64,000 nucleotides of DNA. Source: Azospirillum rugosum (GTDB lineage: Bacteria > Pseudomonadota > Alphaproteobacteria > Azospirillales > Azospirillaceae). A program made the translations under genes and the position numbers. The stretch lies in the NCBI RefSeq assembly GCF_017876155.1, contig NZ_JAGINP010000021.1, positions 109,907 to 173,906 on the forward strand, in the 5' to 3' direction. The notes below the pieces were generated by a model. That model had not been told where the DNA came from. It did no database searches and saw nothing but the letters and a program-made list of their open reading frames with translations. Positions 1-7,406 of the stretch are shown one piece after another; position 1 is the stretch's first letter, and each line of letters opens with the position of its first letter.

Positions 1-126
1 GAGCGCCTCCACCGCCTCGCGCTGGACCGGGTTCAGGCCGTCCAGATAGGCGAAACGCTGCATCGGCGCGGGTGCCGGGGGAGCGGCGTGGCTCAGCGGG
101 TCGTCATAGGCGTAGGGGTCGGACAT
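1..126 (-). CDS. uvrD: UvrD/PcrA-type DNA helicase, N-terminal fragment (runs off the window)
   Basis: Only the first 42 residues are in the window; the gene continues past base 1. After a short Pro/Ala-rich leader the text YLDGLNPVQREAVEAL matches the Q-motif region that opens superfamily 1 helicases of the UvrD/PcrA group (usually LNxxQxxAV). The Walker A motif, which should follow closely, lies outside. Family role: ATP-driven 3'-5' unwinding in excision and mismatch repair. Start is the ATG at 126 read leftward. Rep would be an alternative; the short sequence cannot separate them. Confidence 0.75.
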   Translation of the reverse strand, partial: MSDPYAYDDPLSHAAPPAPAPMQRFAYLDGLNPVQREAVEAL

Positions 127-646
127 GAGGCACCGGATTCCTGAAGAGCCCCCGTATATAGCACGCGCGATGGCGCATCGAACCCCTTCCCTTGATGAAA
201 CGGGCCGGATCCACGCCGAACGGCCGATGATATGTATGCTTAGCGTCGGTCGGCCGAATCTCCATCGTGGTTACGCTGTGCGACCTCGGTCTTACATCGA
301 CAGCCGCAAGTCCCTTTTAGAAACGTTCCCCACAACGCGCCAACGTCACAAGAAGATCACAGGCCTATTCACTGCATTGTCTCAGCCATTATTCCACGAC
401 TGAAACGCGACGATCACCCGATGAGCGCTTTGTCTTATTTTGGCTTATGACATATGCCCATTGCGAGACACGACTTCTCCTTTGGGGAAATTTTAGTTTC
501 CGCAAATCCGGGGTAAGGTGCATTCAAATCGTGGCACCCCGATGCCGAACGGACAGCCGCTCAAGGCGGCCCATCGGCGGAGCGGGTGTCCACGGACGAG
601 ACATAGACACAACCGACTTGAACCAAACAGAAGGCGGGTTGGAACA
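127..646. other. 520-bp intergenic region between divergent uvrD and LuxR-type regulator
   Basis: No convincing gene. Frames open here lack recognisable protein sequence and a ribosome site. The part from about 230 to 500 is clearly richer in A/T than the flanking genes, as expected for promoters of the two divergent genes. An open frame reaches upstream of the regulator to 518, but the ATG at 647 fits the receiver family better. Confidence 0.6.
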
Positions 647-1336
647 ATGGATCCCGTGAACGTTTTCCTCATCGATGCGAACAAGCTCTTCCGCGAAGGC
701 ATGAAGCGCCTGTTCGAGACCACGCCTTTCCACGTGATCGGCGAGGCCGGCAGCCTGCGTGAAGGCGTACCGGCGGTGGAAGCGGCCGGCACCCGCCCCG
801 AACTGATCCTCATCGATCTCGCCAACGGCAGCGACGACGAAGTCGATCTGATGCGCGAGCTGCGCGCCGAGCATCCGGACATCCGCATCGTCATCCTGAC
901 CACCGACCTGTGCACCCGCCGCCTGTCCGGCGCGCTGGGCGCCGGCGCCGACGGCTACCTGATGAAGGACATCGCCTGCGAGGCGCTGATGCAGTCGCTG
1001 AAGCTGGTGATGATGGGCGAGAAGGTGTTCCCGACCCATCTGGCCGAGCTGCTGGTCAGCGGCCGCACCGAGGAGCTGGCGACCGAGGTCCCCGCCCGCC
1101 GCAAGGGCCTGTCCCAGCGCGAGATCCAGATCCTGCGCTGCCTGCTGAACGGCAACTCCAACAAGATGATCGCCAACCACCTCCACATCACGGAGGCGAC
1201 GGTGAAGGTCCATCTGAAGAGCCTGCTGCGCAAGATCAACGCCTCCAACCGCACCCAGGCGGCCATCTGGGCGCTGAACAACGGCATCGGCGACCAGCCG
1301 GCCGAAGCGGCGGGGGTCAGCGCCAGCGTGGTCTGA
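647..1336 (+). CDS. LuxR/NarL-type response regulator with an incomplete acidic pocket
   Basis: A 229-residue two-domain transcription factor. The receiver covers about residues 5-125, with the probable phospho-acceptor Asp57 in LILIDLAN and the conserved Lys in GYLMKD. The C-terminal LuxR helix-turn-helix lies at about 147-207 (LSQREIQILRCL, then ATVKVHLKSLLRK). The acidic pocket normally reads DD; here it is IDAN, so one metal-binding Asp is replaced by Ala. I chose the ATG at 647 because the beta1 strand follows directly; the longer frame from 518 adds 43 unlikely residues. A second LuxR-type regulator follows on the same strand 231 bp later. No partner kinase is adjacent. Confidence 0.85.
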   Translation: MDPVNVFLIDANKLFREGMKRLFETTPFHVIGEAGSLREGVPAVEAAGTRPELILIDLANGSDDEVDLMRELRAEHPDIRIVILTTDLCTRRLSGALGAGADGYLMKDIACEALMQSLKLVMMGEKVFPTHLAELLVSGRTEELATEVPARRKGLSQREIQILRCLLNGNSNKMIANHLHITEATVKVHLKSLLRKINASNRTQAAIWALNNGIGDQPAEAAGVSASVV

Positions 1337-1567
1337 CGCCCCCTTCCCTCTCTCCATCCGGTGATCCAGGACGCCGGCCGCGCCATCCCGCGGCCGGCGT
1401 CCTGCCGTTTTGCGCAGCCTGAACGGCGTCCATAGGAGGTGTGGCTTTCCCGACTTAGGTGGTGCGCCATAAGACCAAAGACACTCTTCCACCCCAGGCT
1501 TGCTTGGATATCCTGCGCAAGACGGCGCAATTTGTTTCGAACTTGCGGCGCAGCAGCAAGGAAGACC

Positions 1568-2263
1568 ATGGACAAAACCTTGGATAAGCCCGCCTTGAAT
1601 GTTTTGCTCGCCGACGATCATCTTCTTTTCCGCGATGGCCTGCGTCGCCTGCTGGTGCTGTCGAACGAGAACATGACCTTTTTCGAGGCGAGTTCTTTCG
1701 ACGACGTACGGCGGATGTGCGACGGCGAAACCGCGTTCGACCTGATCCTGCTCGACCTCGGCATGCCCGGCTGGACGGGGTTCGAGACGCTGGGGGAGAT
1801 CCACGCGCGGCTGCCGCGCGCCCTGCTGGTGGTGGTCTCCGCGTCGGAAAAGCGGTCCGACCTGCTGGCCGCGCTGGAGAACGGGGCGGCCGGCTTCATC
1901 CCGAAGTCGAGCAGCGCCAAGGTTCTGCTGGGCGCGCTTCAGCTCGTGCTGGCCGGCGGCGTCTACCTGCCGGAGCAGGCGATCCGCGGCGAGCGCATGG
2001 CCGACCACGGGGCGGCGGCCTACGGAATGGGCGGTGGTGGGGCCGGCGAGGACGACGCGCTGGGCCAGCTGGCCGGCAGCGAGACGCTGACGCCGCGCCA
2101 GCGCGACGTGCTGAACCGCCTGCGCGACGGCAAGTCGAACAAGCAGATCGCCCACGAGCTGGGCCTGACCGAAGGCACAGTGAAGGTGCACGTCACGGCG
2201 ATCCTGCGGCAGCTCGGCGTGCGCAACCGCACGCAGGCGGCGATCACCGCGAACGGGTTGTGA
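1568..2263 (+). CDS. LuxR/NarL-type response regulator
   Basis: A 231-residue regulator with a complete receiver: acidic pair in LLADDHLLFRDGL (about 15-16), phospho-acceptor Asp63 in LILLDLGMPG, and Lys in GFIPKSSSAK. A glycine-rich linker (AAAYGMGGGGAGEDD) joins it to a LuxR HTH (LTPRQRDVLNRL ... GTVKVHVTAILRQLG). It should bind DNA after phosphorylation by a histidine kinase. The ATG at 1568 is used because the frame upstream (from 1439) has no receiver-like residues. The C-terminal HTH resembles that of the preceding regulator (NRTQAAI in both), so the two may be old duplicates that diverged in the receiver. Confidence 0.88.
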   Translation: MDKTLDKPALNVLLADDHLLFRDGLRRLLVLSNENMTFFEASSFDDVRRMCDGETAFDLILLDLGMPGWTGFETLGEIHARLPRALLVVVSASEKRSDLLAALENGAAGFIPKSSSAKVLLGALQLVLAGGVYLPEQAIRGERMADHGAAAYGMGGGGAGEDDALGQLAGSETLTPRQRDVLNRLRDGKSNKQIAHELGLTEGTVKVHVTAILRQLGVRNRTQAAITANGL

Positions 2264-2275
2264 TCGATTGGAACC

Positions 2276-2364
2276 GTAGGTTGGGTGCAGCGTCAGCGGA
2301 ACCCAACATCGTCGGCATCGCGGGGGGGGGGTGTTGGGTTTCGCTGACGCTCCACCCAACCTAC
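2276..2364. repeat. Dispersed palindromic repeat, GTAGGTTGGG family, copy 1
   Basis: Two arms of about 33 bp (2276-2308 and 2332-2364) are inverted copies with two mismatches, separated by 23 bp containing a run of nine or more G. The outer ends are GTAGGTTGGG and CCCAACCTAC. Related copies are at 7257-7339, 23218-23248 (one arm) and 51558-51641. It sits between two convergent genes, where an RNA hairpin could stop transcription from both sides. Confidence 0.9.
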
Positions 2365-2381
2365 GCGACCGAAGCCTGGCC

Positions 2382-3161
2382 TTACGCCCCGCCCCGCTCC
2401 ACGGCGGCGACCAGGGCGGACAGGGCGGTGCGGACGGCGGGCTCGTGCTTGGCGGGCTCGACGTGGTCGCCGGGCACGGTCACCACGGTCAGGTTGCGGC
2501 ATCCCGACAGTGCCTGTTCGAGGAAGGGCGTGCCGAGCAGGCCCGGCGGCTCGTCCTTGCCCTGCACCAGGGTCACCGGCACGCGGATGGATGCCAGCAG
2601 CGGCCCCATGGACTGAAGCTCCGCCGCGGTGCTGCGGATGGCCGGCGGCATCAGACGGGCGGCGAGGCGGCGCAGGACGCTGGGCCGCGTGGCCTCGGCG
2701 ACCGTCGGGTCGACCAGCAGCAGGCCGCCGACGAGATCCGGGAAATCGAGCGCCGCCCGCAGGGCCACCGGCACGCCGGTGCCGCAGCCGACCAGAAGCG
2801 GCTTGCGCGCCCGGCGCAGCGTCAGCAGCGGGCGCAGCGCCGCCGCCTGCACGCCCGGATCGCCGCCGCGCACCAGGGATGCTCCGGCCAAGGTCCCATT
2901 GGGGGTCGGGCCCGGGTCGGGCCGAGCGACCGACACCCACTCCTGCCCAGCCGGAACGGCGCGCAGAAGGCGGTTCCAGGCCCGCGCCTCGCTGGAATTC
3001 GCGTGCACCAGCACGATCCGGCGACCGGCCGGGTCGCCCGCGACGATGCAGCCCGCCCCGGCCCCGATGTCGCGGGCGCCGCAGCGCGCCGCACCGTCGC
3101 CCGACGGCATGATGCCGAATCCGGCACTGGCATGCCCATCGGCGCTGCTGTGAATGGTCAA
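2382..3161 (-). CDS. Alpha/beta-hydrolase fold protein lacking the nucleophile serine
   Basis: A 259-residue protein with the alpha/beta-hydrolase layout: strand and oxyanion region IVLVHANSSEARAWNRLL, then LLVGCGTGVPVAL where the nucleophile elbow (G-x-S-x-G) belongs, a candidate acid in VQGKDEPPG and a candidate His in VPGDHVEP. The elbow reads G-C-G-T-G, so the nucleophile position is Gly. It may be non-catalytic, or a neighbouring residue such as the Cys may act. The frame starts at a TTG (3161) preceded by a purine-rich GGGGCGAGG; an ATG at 3110 would drop 17 poorly conserved residues. Convergent with the LuxR-type regulator across palindrome copy 1. Confidence 0.7.
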   Translation of the reverse strand: MTIHSSADGHASAGFGIMPSGDGAARCGARDIGAGAGCIVAGDPAGRRIVLVHANSSEARAWNRLLRAVPAGQEWVSVARPDPGPTPNGTLAGASLVRGGDPGVQAAALRPLLTLRRARKPLLVGCGTGVPVALRAALDFPDLVGGLLLVDPTVAEATRPSVLRRLAARLMPPAIRSTAAELQSMGPLLASIRVPVTLVQGKDEPPGLLGTPFLEQALSGCRNLTVVTVPGDHVEPAKHEPAVRTALSALVAAVERGGA

Positions 3162-3237
3162 GGCCTCGCCCCCGGTTGGCTTCCTCTTGGGCGGGACTCA
3201 CCCCCGCCTTTGAGTCCGAAGGTAACGATCCGTTCAC

Positions 3238-3392
3238 ATCCTGTCCCGTACCATAAAAAGGCCTGAAAAGGCGCGAACTGTGGCCGGGAACACAGGAAAA
3301 ATCCGTTTTAAATCCCCTTTATGGGCTCTTCCCGCCGAAAATCGACGCGATGACCGGTGGAAAGTCTTACCAGCGGATCTTTCAGAGAACCT
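3238..3392. other. Short AT-richer spacer
   Basis: About 155 bp between the likely promoter side of the hydrolase gene and the end of the next minus-strand gene. It is A-rich around 3250-3330 with no ORF worth calling. A promoter for the hydrolase gene is plausible but no clear -35/-10 pair was identified. Confidence 0.4.
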
Positions 3393-3956
3393 CTAATGGA
3401 TGGTCGCCCCGCCGGCCGGAAGGACCGTTTCCGGCGCCTCGTCGCGCGGTTCGGTGGGGCGGTGCAGTTCCCGCATCAGGGTGCGCCATTCCGGCACCCC
3501 GCCCAGCTGCTGGATCAGCTGCGTGGAAAAGGCGAAGACGGCCAGTTCCAGCGGCGTGTTGTCCTCCGCGTGGGCGTTCACGGTCAGGCAGGATTCGGCC
3601 GCGCTGACGAAGATGGCGGCGGAAACGGCGACGTTCGGCCCCGGGGCCGGCAGCGGCACCGGGTCGGGCTCGTGCCCGGTGGTGCGCAGAGACGACATGT
3701 TCTCCACCAGCAGGCGGGTGCGGATGGCGGTGTCGATCGCCGCGGCCATGGTGTAGCCGGCCTCCGCCTCCGCGGCGGAGCGCAGCAGGCGCAAGCCGGC
3801 GACGATGCCGTGCACCACATCGGCGGTGGCGGCGCGCTTGGCGGCGGCGACGACGGCAGTGCCGAGAATGGCGTTGACCACGGGCGCCATGGTGGCGGTT
3901 TCCCCCGCGATGGCCGCGACTTCCGTGGACTCGTCGTGGATCTGGACCTCGTTCAT
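3393..3956 (-). CDS. Hypothetical protein, alanine-rich, 187 aa
   Basis: I do not recognise the family. The protein begins MNEVQIHDESTEVAAIAGE and is mostly predicted helix, with Ala-rich stretches near residues 15-80 (NAILGTAVVAAAKRAATADVV). It is probably soluble: no signal peptide or membrane helix is obvious. The ATG at 3956 is preceded by a strong GGAGGGGAGG ribosome site, which decides the start against the longer open frame that continues upstream to 4685. The gene stands alone, divergent from yccF with about 260 bp between. Confidence 0.7.
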   Translation of the reverse strand: MNEVQIHDESTEVAAIAGETATMAPVVNAILGTAVVAAAKRAATADVVHGIVAGLRLLRSAAEAEAGYTMAAAIDTAIRTRLLVENMSSLRTTGHEPDPVPLPAPGPNVAVSAAIFVSAAESCLTVNAHAEDNTPLELAVFAFSTQLIQQLGGVPEWRTLMRELHRPTEPRDEAPETVLPAGGATIH

Positions 3957-4214
3957 GCGGCCTCCCCTCCGATGGTACCGTGGTTGGCGTGCAGCGCGGA
4001 CTCCGCTCCTTCGAAACCAAGACGTCCTGATTCGAAAAACCGTTTCGGGTGAGAGCGATTTTTGCTCAAAACTTCCCCTTTCGAACTGTGGCGTGCGGGA
4101 CCGTCCTTCAAGGTGCCGAAGGGTGCCTCTTTCGATGCGCCACTTTCTGCGACCCCACCCTCTGGGCGCACCGCCCCCGCATCCCCACATCTGCGGGCAA
4201 AGGAGATAGACCCC

Positions 4215-4658
4215 ATGCCCCTGATCAACCTGCTTCTCAACATCCTGTGGGTGGTGACCGGCGGCATCTGGATGGCCGCGGGATGGCTCCTCGCGGCCGT
4301 GCTGATGGTCATCACCATCGTCGGCATCCCGTGGGCGCGATCGGCGGTTACGATCGCGTGGTACACGCTGTTGCCATTTGGACAAACCGCCGTCCGACGG
4401 GATGAGTTCCGCGGCCGCGAGGATATCGGCACCGGCGGGCTGGGCTTTCTCGGCAACGTCGTCTGGTTCGTGCTGGCCGGCTGGTGGCTGGCGATCGGCC
4501 ATTTGATCGCCGCCGCGGCGCTGGCCGTCACCATCATCGGCCTGCCCTTCGCCTGGGCGCACCTGAAGCTGGCGCTGCTGGCGCTCTGGCCGATCGGCAC
4601 GGAGATCGTGACGGTAGACGAGGCGGAGATGCGCCGCCGGATGATGGGGCGGGCCTAG
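4215..4658 (+). CDS. yccF: YccF-family inner membrane protein
   Basis: A 147-residue membrane protein built from two copies of the YccF domain, each a hydrophobic hairpin followed by a short conserved turn: VITIVGIPWARSAV near residue 40 and VTIIGLPFAWAHL near residue 110. Between them the linker RRDEFRGREDIGTGG lies outside the membrane. The family's function is not established. A ribosome site AAAGGAGA ends about 8 bp before the ATG at 4215. The stop is followed within 8 bp by a palindromic repeat that could act as a terminator. Confidence 0.88.
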   Translation: MPLINLLLNILWVVTGGIWMAAGWLLAAVLMVITIVGIPWARSAVTIAWYTLLPFGQTAVRRDEFRGREDIGTGGLGFLGNVVWFVLAGWWLAIGHLIAAAALAVTIIGLPFAWAHLKLALLALWPIGTEIVTVDEAEMRRRMMGRA

Positions 4659-4665
4659 GAATTCG

Positions 4666-4722
4666 CCACAGAGGCACGGAGACACGGAGAAACCACCCCT
4701 CTGTGTCTCCGTGCCTCTGTGG
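4666..4722. repeat. Palindromic repeat, CCACAGAGgCACGGAGACACGGAG family
   Basis: Left arm 4666-4690 and right arm 4698-4722 form a long hairpin with a few mismatches. Each arm is itself built of short direct repeats of a (C)ACGGAGA/CACAGAG word. A close relative lies at 45906-45977. It sits between the convergent ends of yccF and the DUF3095 gene. Confidence 0.85.
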
Positions 4723-4734
4723 TTGGAAACCTCT

Positions 4735-5886
4735 TCAAGCCGCTTCCCGGGCCTTCATCGCCTTCAGCATGACCGAGGCGCGCCAGAAGCCGAGTTCGGC
4801 GCCGTCCACGAAATGGACGTGCCGGTCGGCGGCGAAGTCGCCCACGAGACAGGTCACGGTCGTCGACTGCGCCCGCGCCGTGCCGTAGCGGATCAGCCCG
4901 GCGTCGGCCCGGGCGCGCAGCAGGGCGTCGATGGCCGCGGCCTCCTCCTCCGTCACGTCGAGCACGAAGCGCGGGCCGCCGGCCGACTTGCGGAAGTCCG
5001 ACCGCTCCGCCAGGGACCGGCGGTAGTGGTCCGGGTCGAAGCCGGCGGAGTGCAGCCCGAGCCTCAACATGGCCGCGAGCACCGCCGACTTGGCGAGCGC
5101 CGCCGCCATGCTGGCGATCCGGCGCCCGCGCGGGTGGGTCCGCGATTCCAGCCACAGCGACCGCCAGGACGGCGGCCAGCGGACCTCCAGCCGCTCCCCC
5201 ATGCCGAGCGGGGCGGCGACGGCGGTCGGCACGATCCGCTCGATGTCCGCCTGGACGCGGGCCAGCGTCGCCAGCCCCTCCGCCCCGCCGGCCAGCGGGT
5301 CCACGATCACGCACAGGATGGTGCCGCGCCCGGCGCGCACCGGGTTCCAGCGGCAGGACACCGCCTCCAACCCCGTCAGGGGGCCGGGCGCGGGCGCGAC
5401 GCTCCAGCGCGGGTCGGACTTCACCCAGGCGTCGGCGGCGGCGACCCCGCTGCCCAGGAACAGGCCGAAGGCGTTGCCGTTGCCGAAGTCGTGCAGCGCC
5501 GCCAGCACCTCTAGCCCCTGGTCGAGCAGGGCGGACACGGGCACCAGCCCGACGCGGAGCGGCACGTCCATGTCGGTGGCCGCCCAGTGGGCGAGCGCCG
5601 CCAGCGCCGCGCGCGCCGCCGCCTCCCGCCCCGGGGGCACGGCGGCGATGGCGCCGTCGCCGCCGAACTGGCAGGCGGCGGGCTCCGGCGCGTCGCGCAC
5701 CGCCTCCGACAGGACGGCGACCACGGCCGCCGCCACGAAATTCACGTCGCGGTGCCGCCCCTCCGCGGCCAGCCGCGTGCTGGCCACCACGTCCGCCACC
5801 GCCAGCGACCAGTCGGCGCCCAGAGCCGCGTAGTGGCCGGGGTCCGTCGCCTCCGCGGCGAAATCATGGATGGACGGCAGGCGCAT
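4735..5886 (-). CDS. DUF3095 family protein, class III nucleotide-cyclase-like
   Basis: A 383-residue protein matching the DUF3095 family, which is related to class III nucleotidyl cyclases. Near the N-terminus WSLAVADVVASTRLAAEG occupies the position of the cyclase metal-binding beta1 motif, and ACQFGGDGAIAAVPP that of the second metal motif (usually GDG/GDE). Whether it makes a cyclic nucleotide is unknown. The C-terminal third (about 265-380) is an extra region with TCLVGDFAADRHVHFVDGAELGFWRAS. The start is the ATG at 5886 beginning MRLPSIHDFAA. It appears monocistronic, ending at the palindrome shared with yccF. Confidence 0.78.
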   Translation of the reverse strand: MRLPSIHDFAAEATDPGHYAALGADWSLAVADVVASTRLAAEGRHRDVNFVAAAVVAVLSEAVRDAPEPAACQFGGDGAIAAVPPGREAAARAALAALAHWAATDMDVPLRVGLVPVSALLDQGLEVLAALHDFGNGNAFGLFLGSGVAAADAWVKSDPRWSVAPAPGPLTGLEAVSCRWNPVRAGRGTILCVIVDPLAGGAEGLATLARVQADIERIVPTAVAAPLGMGERLEVRWPPSWRSLWLESRTHPRGRRIASMAAALAKSAVLAAMLRLGLHSAGFDPDHYRRSLAERSDFRKSAGGPRFVLDVTEEEAAAIDALLRARADAGLIRYGTARAQSTTVTCLVGDFAADRHVHFVDGAELGFWRASVMLKAMKAREAA

Positions 5887-5951
5887 CGCTGGAGTCCGTC
5901 AGGAACCGAGAAGGCGGTAATGTACGCCTGCGGCGGTCTCGGGCGGAGCGC

Positions 5952-5986
5952 AAAAACGCCGCCGCACGAAGACGTGAGGCGGCGTT
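5952..5986 (-). terminator. Rho-independent terminator of the CBS-domain gene
   Basis: A 9-bp GC stem (AACGCCGCC / GGCGGCGTT, 5955-5963 with 5978-5986) and a 14-nt loop. Read on the minus strand the stem is followed by a T run (GTTTTTG), so it terminates the CBS-protein transcript just after its stop codon at 6011. Confidence 0.75.
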
Positions 5987-6010
5987 ACCTTCAGGCCAGC
6001 GGGTGACCGG

Positions 6011-6451
6011 TCACATGATGACTTCGGTCAGGCTGTCCATCATCTCCTTCTCGCGCTCCAGAACCATCAGCTCCTCCCCCATCATGTCGCGCATGGAGAC
6101 GACACCGACGACGTGGCCGTTCTGGACCACCGGCAGGTGGCGCAGGTTGTTGCCGGCCATGCGGCGCAGCGCCTCGGCCACGCTGGTGGCGGGGTCGGCG
6201 GTGATCGGGCACGGCGTCATCACCATCGACAGCGGCGTGTGGTCGGGATCCAGCCCGTCGGCGACGACGCGGTCGGTCAGGTCGCGTTCGGTGAAGATGC
6301 CCTCGATGTGCTCGTCGATGGGCGCCGTGACGATGACGGAGGCGACGTGCGCGGCCTTCATCTGGCGCGCGGCCTCGCGCACCGACGCGCCGGCCGGCAG
6401 GCTGACGACGCGGTGCTGCCCCAGAAGTTCCCCGATATTGCGGTGCATCAT
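6011..6451 (-). CDS. CBS-domain pair protein
   Basis: A 146-residue protein composed almost entirely of two CBS motifs: residues about 8-62 (VVSLPAGASVREAARQMK ... GIFTERDLTDRVV) and about 72-128 (MTPCPITADPATSVAEAL ... HLPVVQNGHVVGVVSMRDM). Such stand-alone Bateman modules bind adenine nucleotides and are used as sensors of energy state; the target here is unknown. The start is the first of two tandem ATGs at 6451, 8 bp after GGAGGAAGG. The C-terminus ends in an acidic-basic helix (LEREKEMMDSL). A clear terminator follows, so the gene is probably transcribed alone. Confidence 0.87.
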   Translation of the reverse strand: MMHRNIGELLGQHRVVSLPAGASVREAARQMKAAHVASVIVTAPIDEHIEGIFTERDLTDRVVADGLDPDHTPLSMVMTPCPITADPATSVAEALRRMAGNNLRHLPVVQNGHVVGVVSMRDMMGEELMVLEREKEMMDSLTEVIM

Positions 6452-6886
6452 GGTTGCCTTCCTCCGACAGTCGAGATTTGACGAGACGCGGCTTGATCGA
6501 CGCGGCACGCAACAGGCTGTTCTTGCGGGGATTTTGCGATCATTTCGCCTTTGCAAAAAGATTTCCGCATTTGCGAAGTGATCGCCATCCCCTCGTCTTC
6601 GGCGAAACAAACGCGTGAAATGATGAAAGACTAGTCACTTTCCGCGTCTTGGACGAGAGCTGCGGCCCACAATCACCGTCATGGTTGCCATGACCGCACG
6701 GCATGCGACAAAAACGCCCATCAATGGCTGCAAAGGCCCGCCGTGGCACGGAAAATCAAGCGGCCGAACAGGGTCACCGGCGGGTTAACCATTGCTAAAG
6801 GAATAACGACGAAATTTGACGAAATTGAAATCCGGGTGCCGGGTATTGTTTGGTCCGGATAGTGTTGGGAAAGGGCCTGCGCTTCG
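6452..6886. other. 435-bp AT-richer intergenic region with an imperfect inverted repeat
   Basis: This separates the divergent CBS-protein gene and the PilZ-like gene and holds no supported ORF. Its main structure is an inverted repeat of two 19-nt arms (6536-6554 and 6567-6585) agreeing at about 15 positions around a TGATCGC core, roughly 85-115 bp upstream of the CBS gene. A regulator site or a hairpin in the leader are both possible. Confidence 0.55.
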
Positions 6887-7243
6887 ATGTCATGGCTGTC
6901 GAAATTGAGCGGACGCGGCAAAGGCAACGCCGCAGCCCAGACCGCCCCGAAGGAGCGCCCCGCCAATCCGCCCTACATCCGTGTCGACCGGCACGAGTAT
7001 CTTCCGGAAGAATTCGCGCTGGGGTCGTTCCGCATCCGCCCCTATGACGGCGACCTAATCGCCAAGCAGCAGTTCGACTTCCGCATCGGCTTCGAACTGG
7101 CGAACGAGACGGTGGAGTTCGCCTGCCGCGGCATCGTCGTGAAGATGACCGAGGAAACCGGCCTCGTCGCCCGCTACCAGCACCCGCAGCCCTTCTACGA
7201 GCGCAAGCTGATCGAGTATCTGCGGCTCTGGAAGGGGATTTGA
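6887..7243 (+). CDS. Small PilZ-like domain protein (tentative)
   Basis: A 118-residue soluble protein. From about residue 30 it shows alternating beta strands resembling a PilZ barrel (ALGSFRIRPYDGDLIAKQQF ... CRGIVVKMTEETGLVARY), ending in a helix ERKLIEYLRLWKG like the C-terminal helix of single-domain PilZ proteins. The RxxxR and (D/N)xSxxG c-di-GMP signature is not seen, so it may not bind c-di-GMP; the assignment is a fold guess. The N-terminal 25 residues are basic and low-complexity. The ATG at 6887 gives MSWLSKLSGRGKG. The gene ends just before palindrome copy 2 and a bidirectional terminator. Confidence 0.6.
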   Translation: MSWLSKLSGRGKGNAAAQTAPKERPANPPYIRVDRHEYLPEEFALGSFRIRPYDGDLIAKQQFDFRIGFELANETVEFACRGIVVKMTEETGLVARYQHPQPFYERKLIEYLRLWKGI

Positions 7244-7256
7244 GGGGGCGTGAAGC

Positions 7257-7339
7257 GTAGGTTGGGTGGAGCGTCAGCGAAACCCAACATCGTCGCCATG
7301 CTATGTGTGTTGGGTTGCGCTTCGCTCCACCCAACCTAC
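7257..7339. repeat. Dispersed palindromic repeat, GTAGGTTGGG family, copy 2
   Basis: Inverted arms beginning GTAGGTTGGGTGGAGCG and ending CCACCCAACCTAC, with AACCCAACA/TGTTGGGTT at the inner ends. Same family as 2276-2364. It lies between the convergent PilZ-like gene and ackA, right before a true terminator. Confidence 0.9.
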
Positions 7340-7360
7340 GAAGACTGCAGAGATAAAAGA

Positions 7361-7391
7361 AAGCCCGCCATCCTGCGATGGCGGGCTTTTT
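7361..7391. terminator. Bidirectional rho-independent terminator
   Basis: Stem AAGCCCGCCATC / GATGGCGGGCTT with a 3-4 nt loop, followed by TTTTTG on the plus strand and flanked by an A-rich run on the other side. It can end both the PilZ-like transcript (plus) and the pta-ackA operon (minus). Confidence 0.85.
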
Positions 7392-7406
7392 GTTGGCAAC
7401 GAACGA

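Noticed and set aside
524..2359. 611-codon open frame on the minus strand
   Set aside because: Antisense to two clear LuxR-type regulators; low-complexity Gln/His/Arg-rich text typical of a GC-rich shadow frame.
3957..4685. N-terminal extension of the 187-aa minus-strand gene to 430 codons
   Set aside because: It crosses yccF on the other strand and the strong ribosome site at the ATG at 3956 sets the start.
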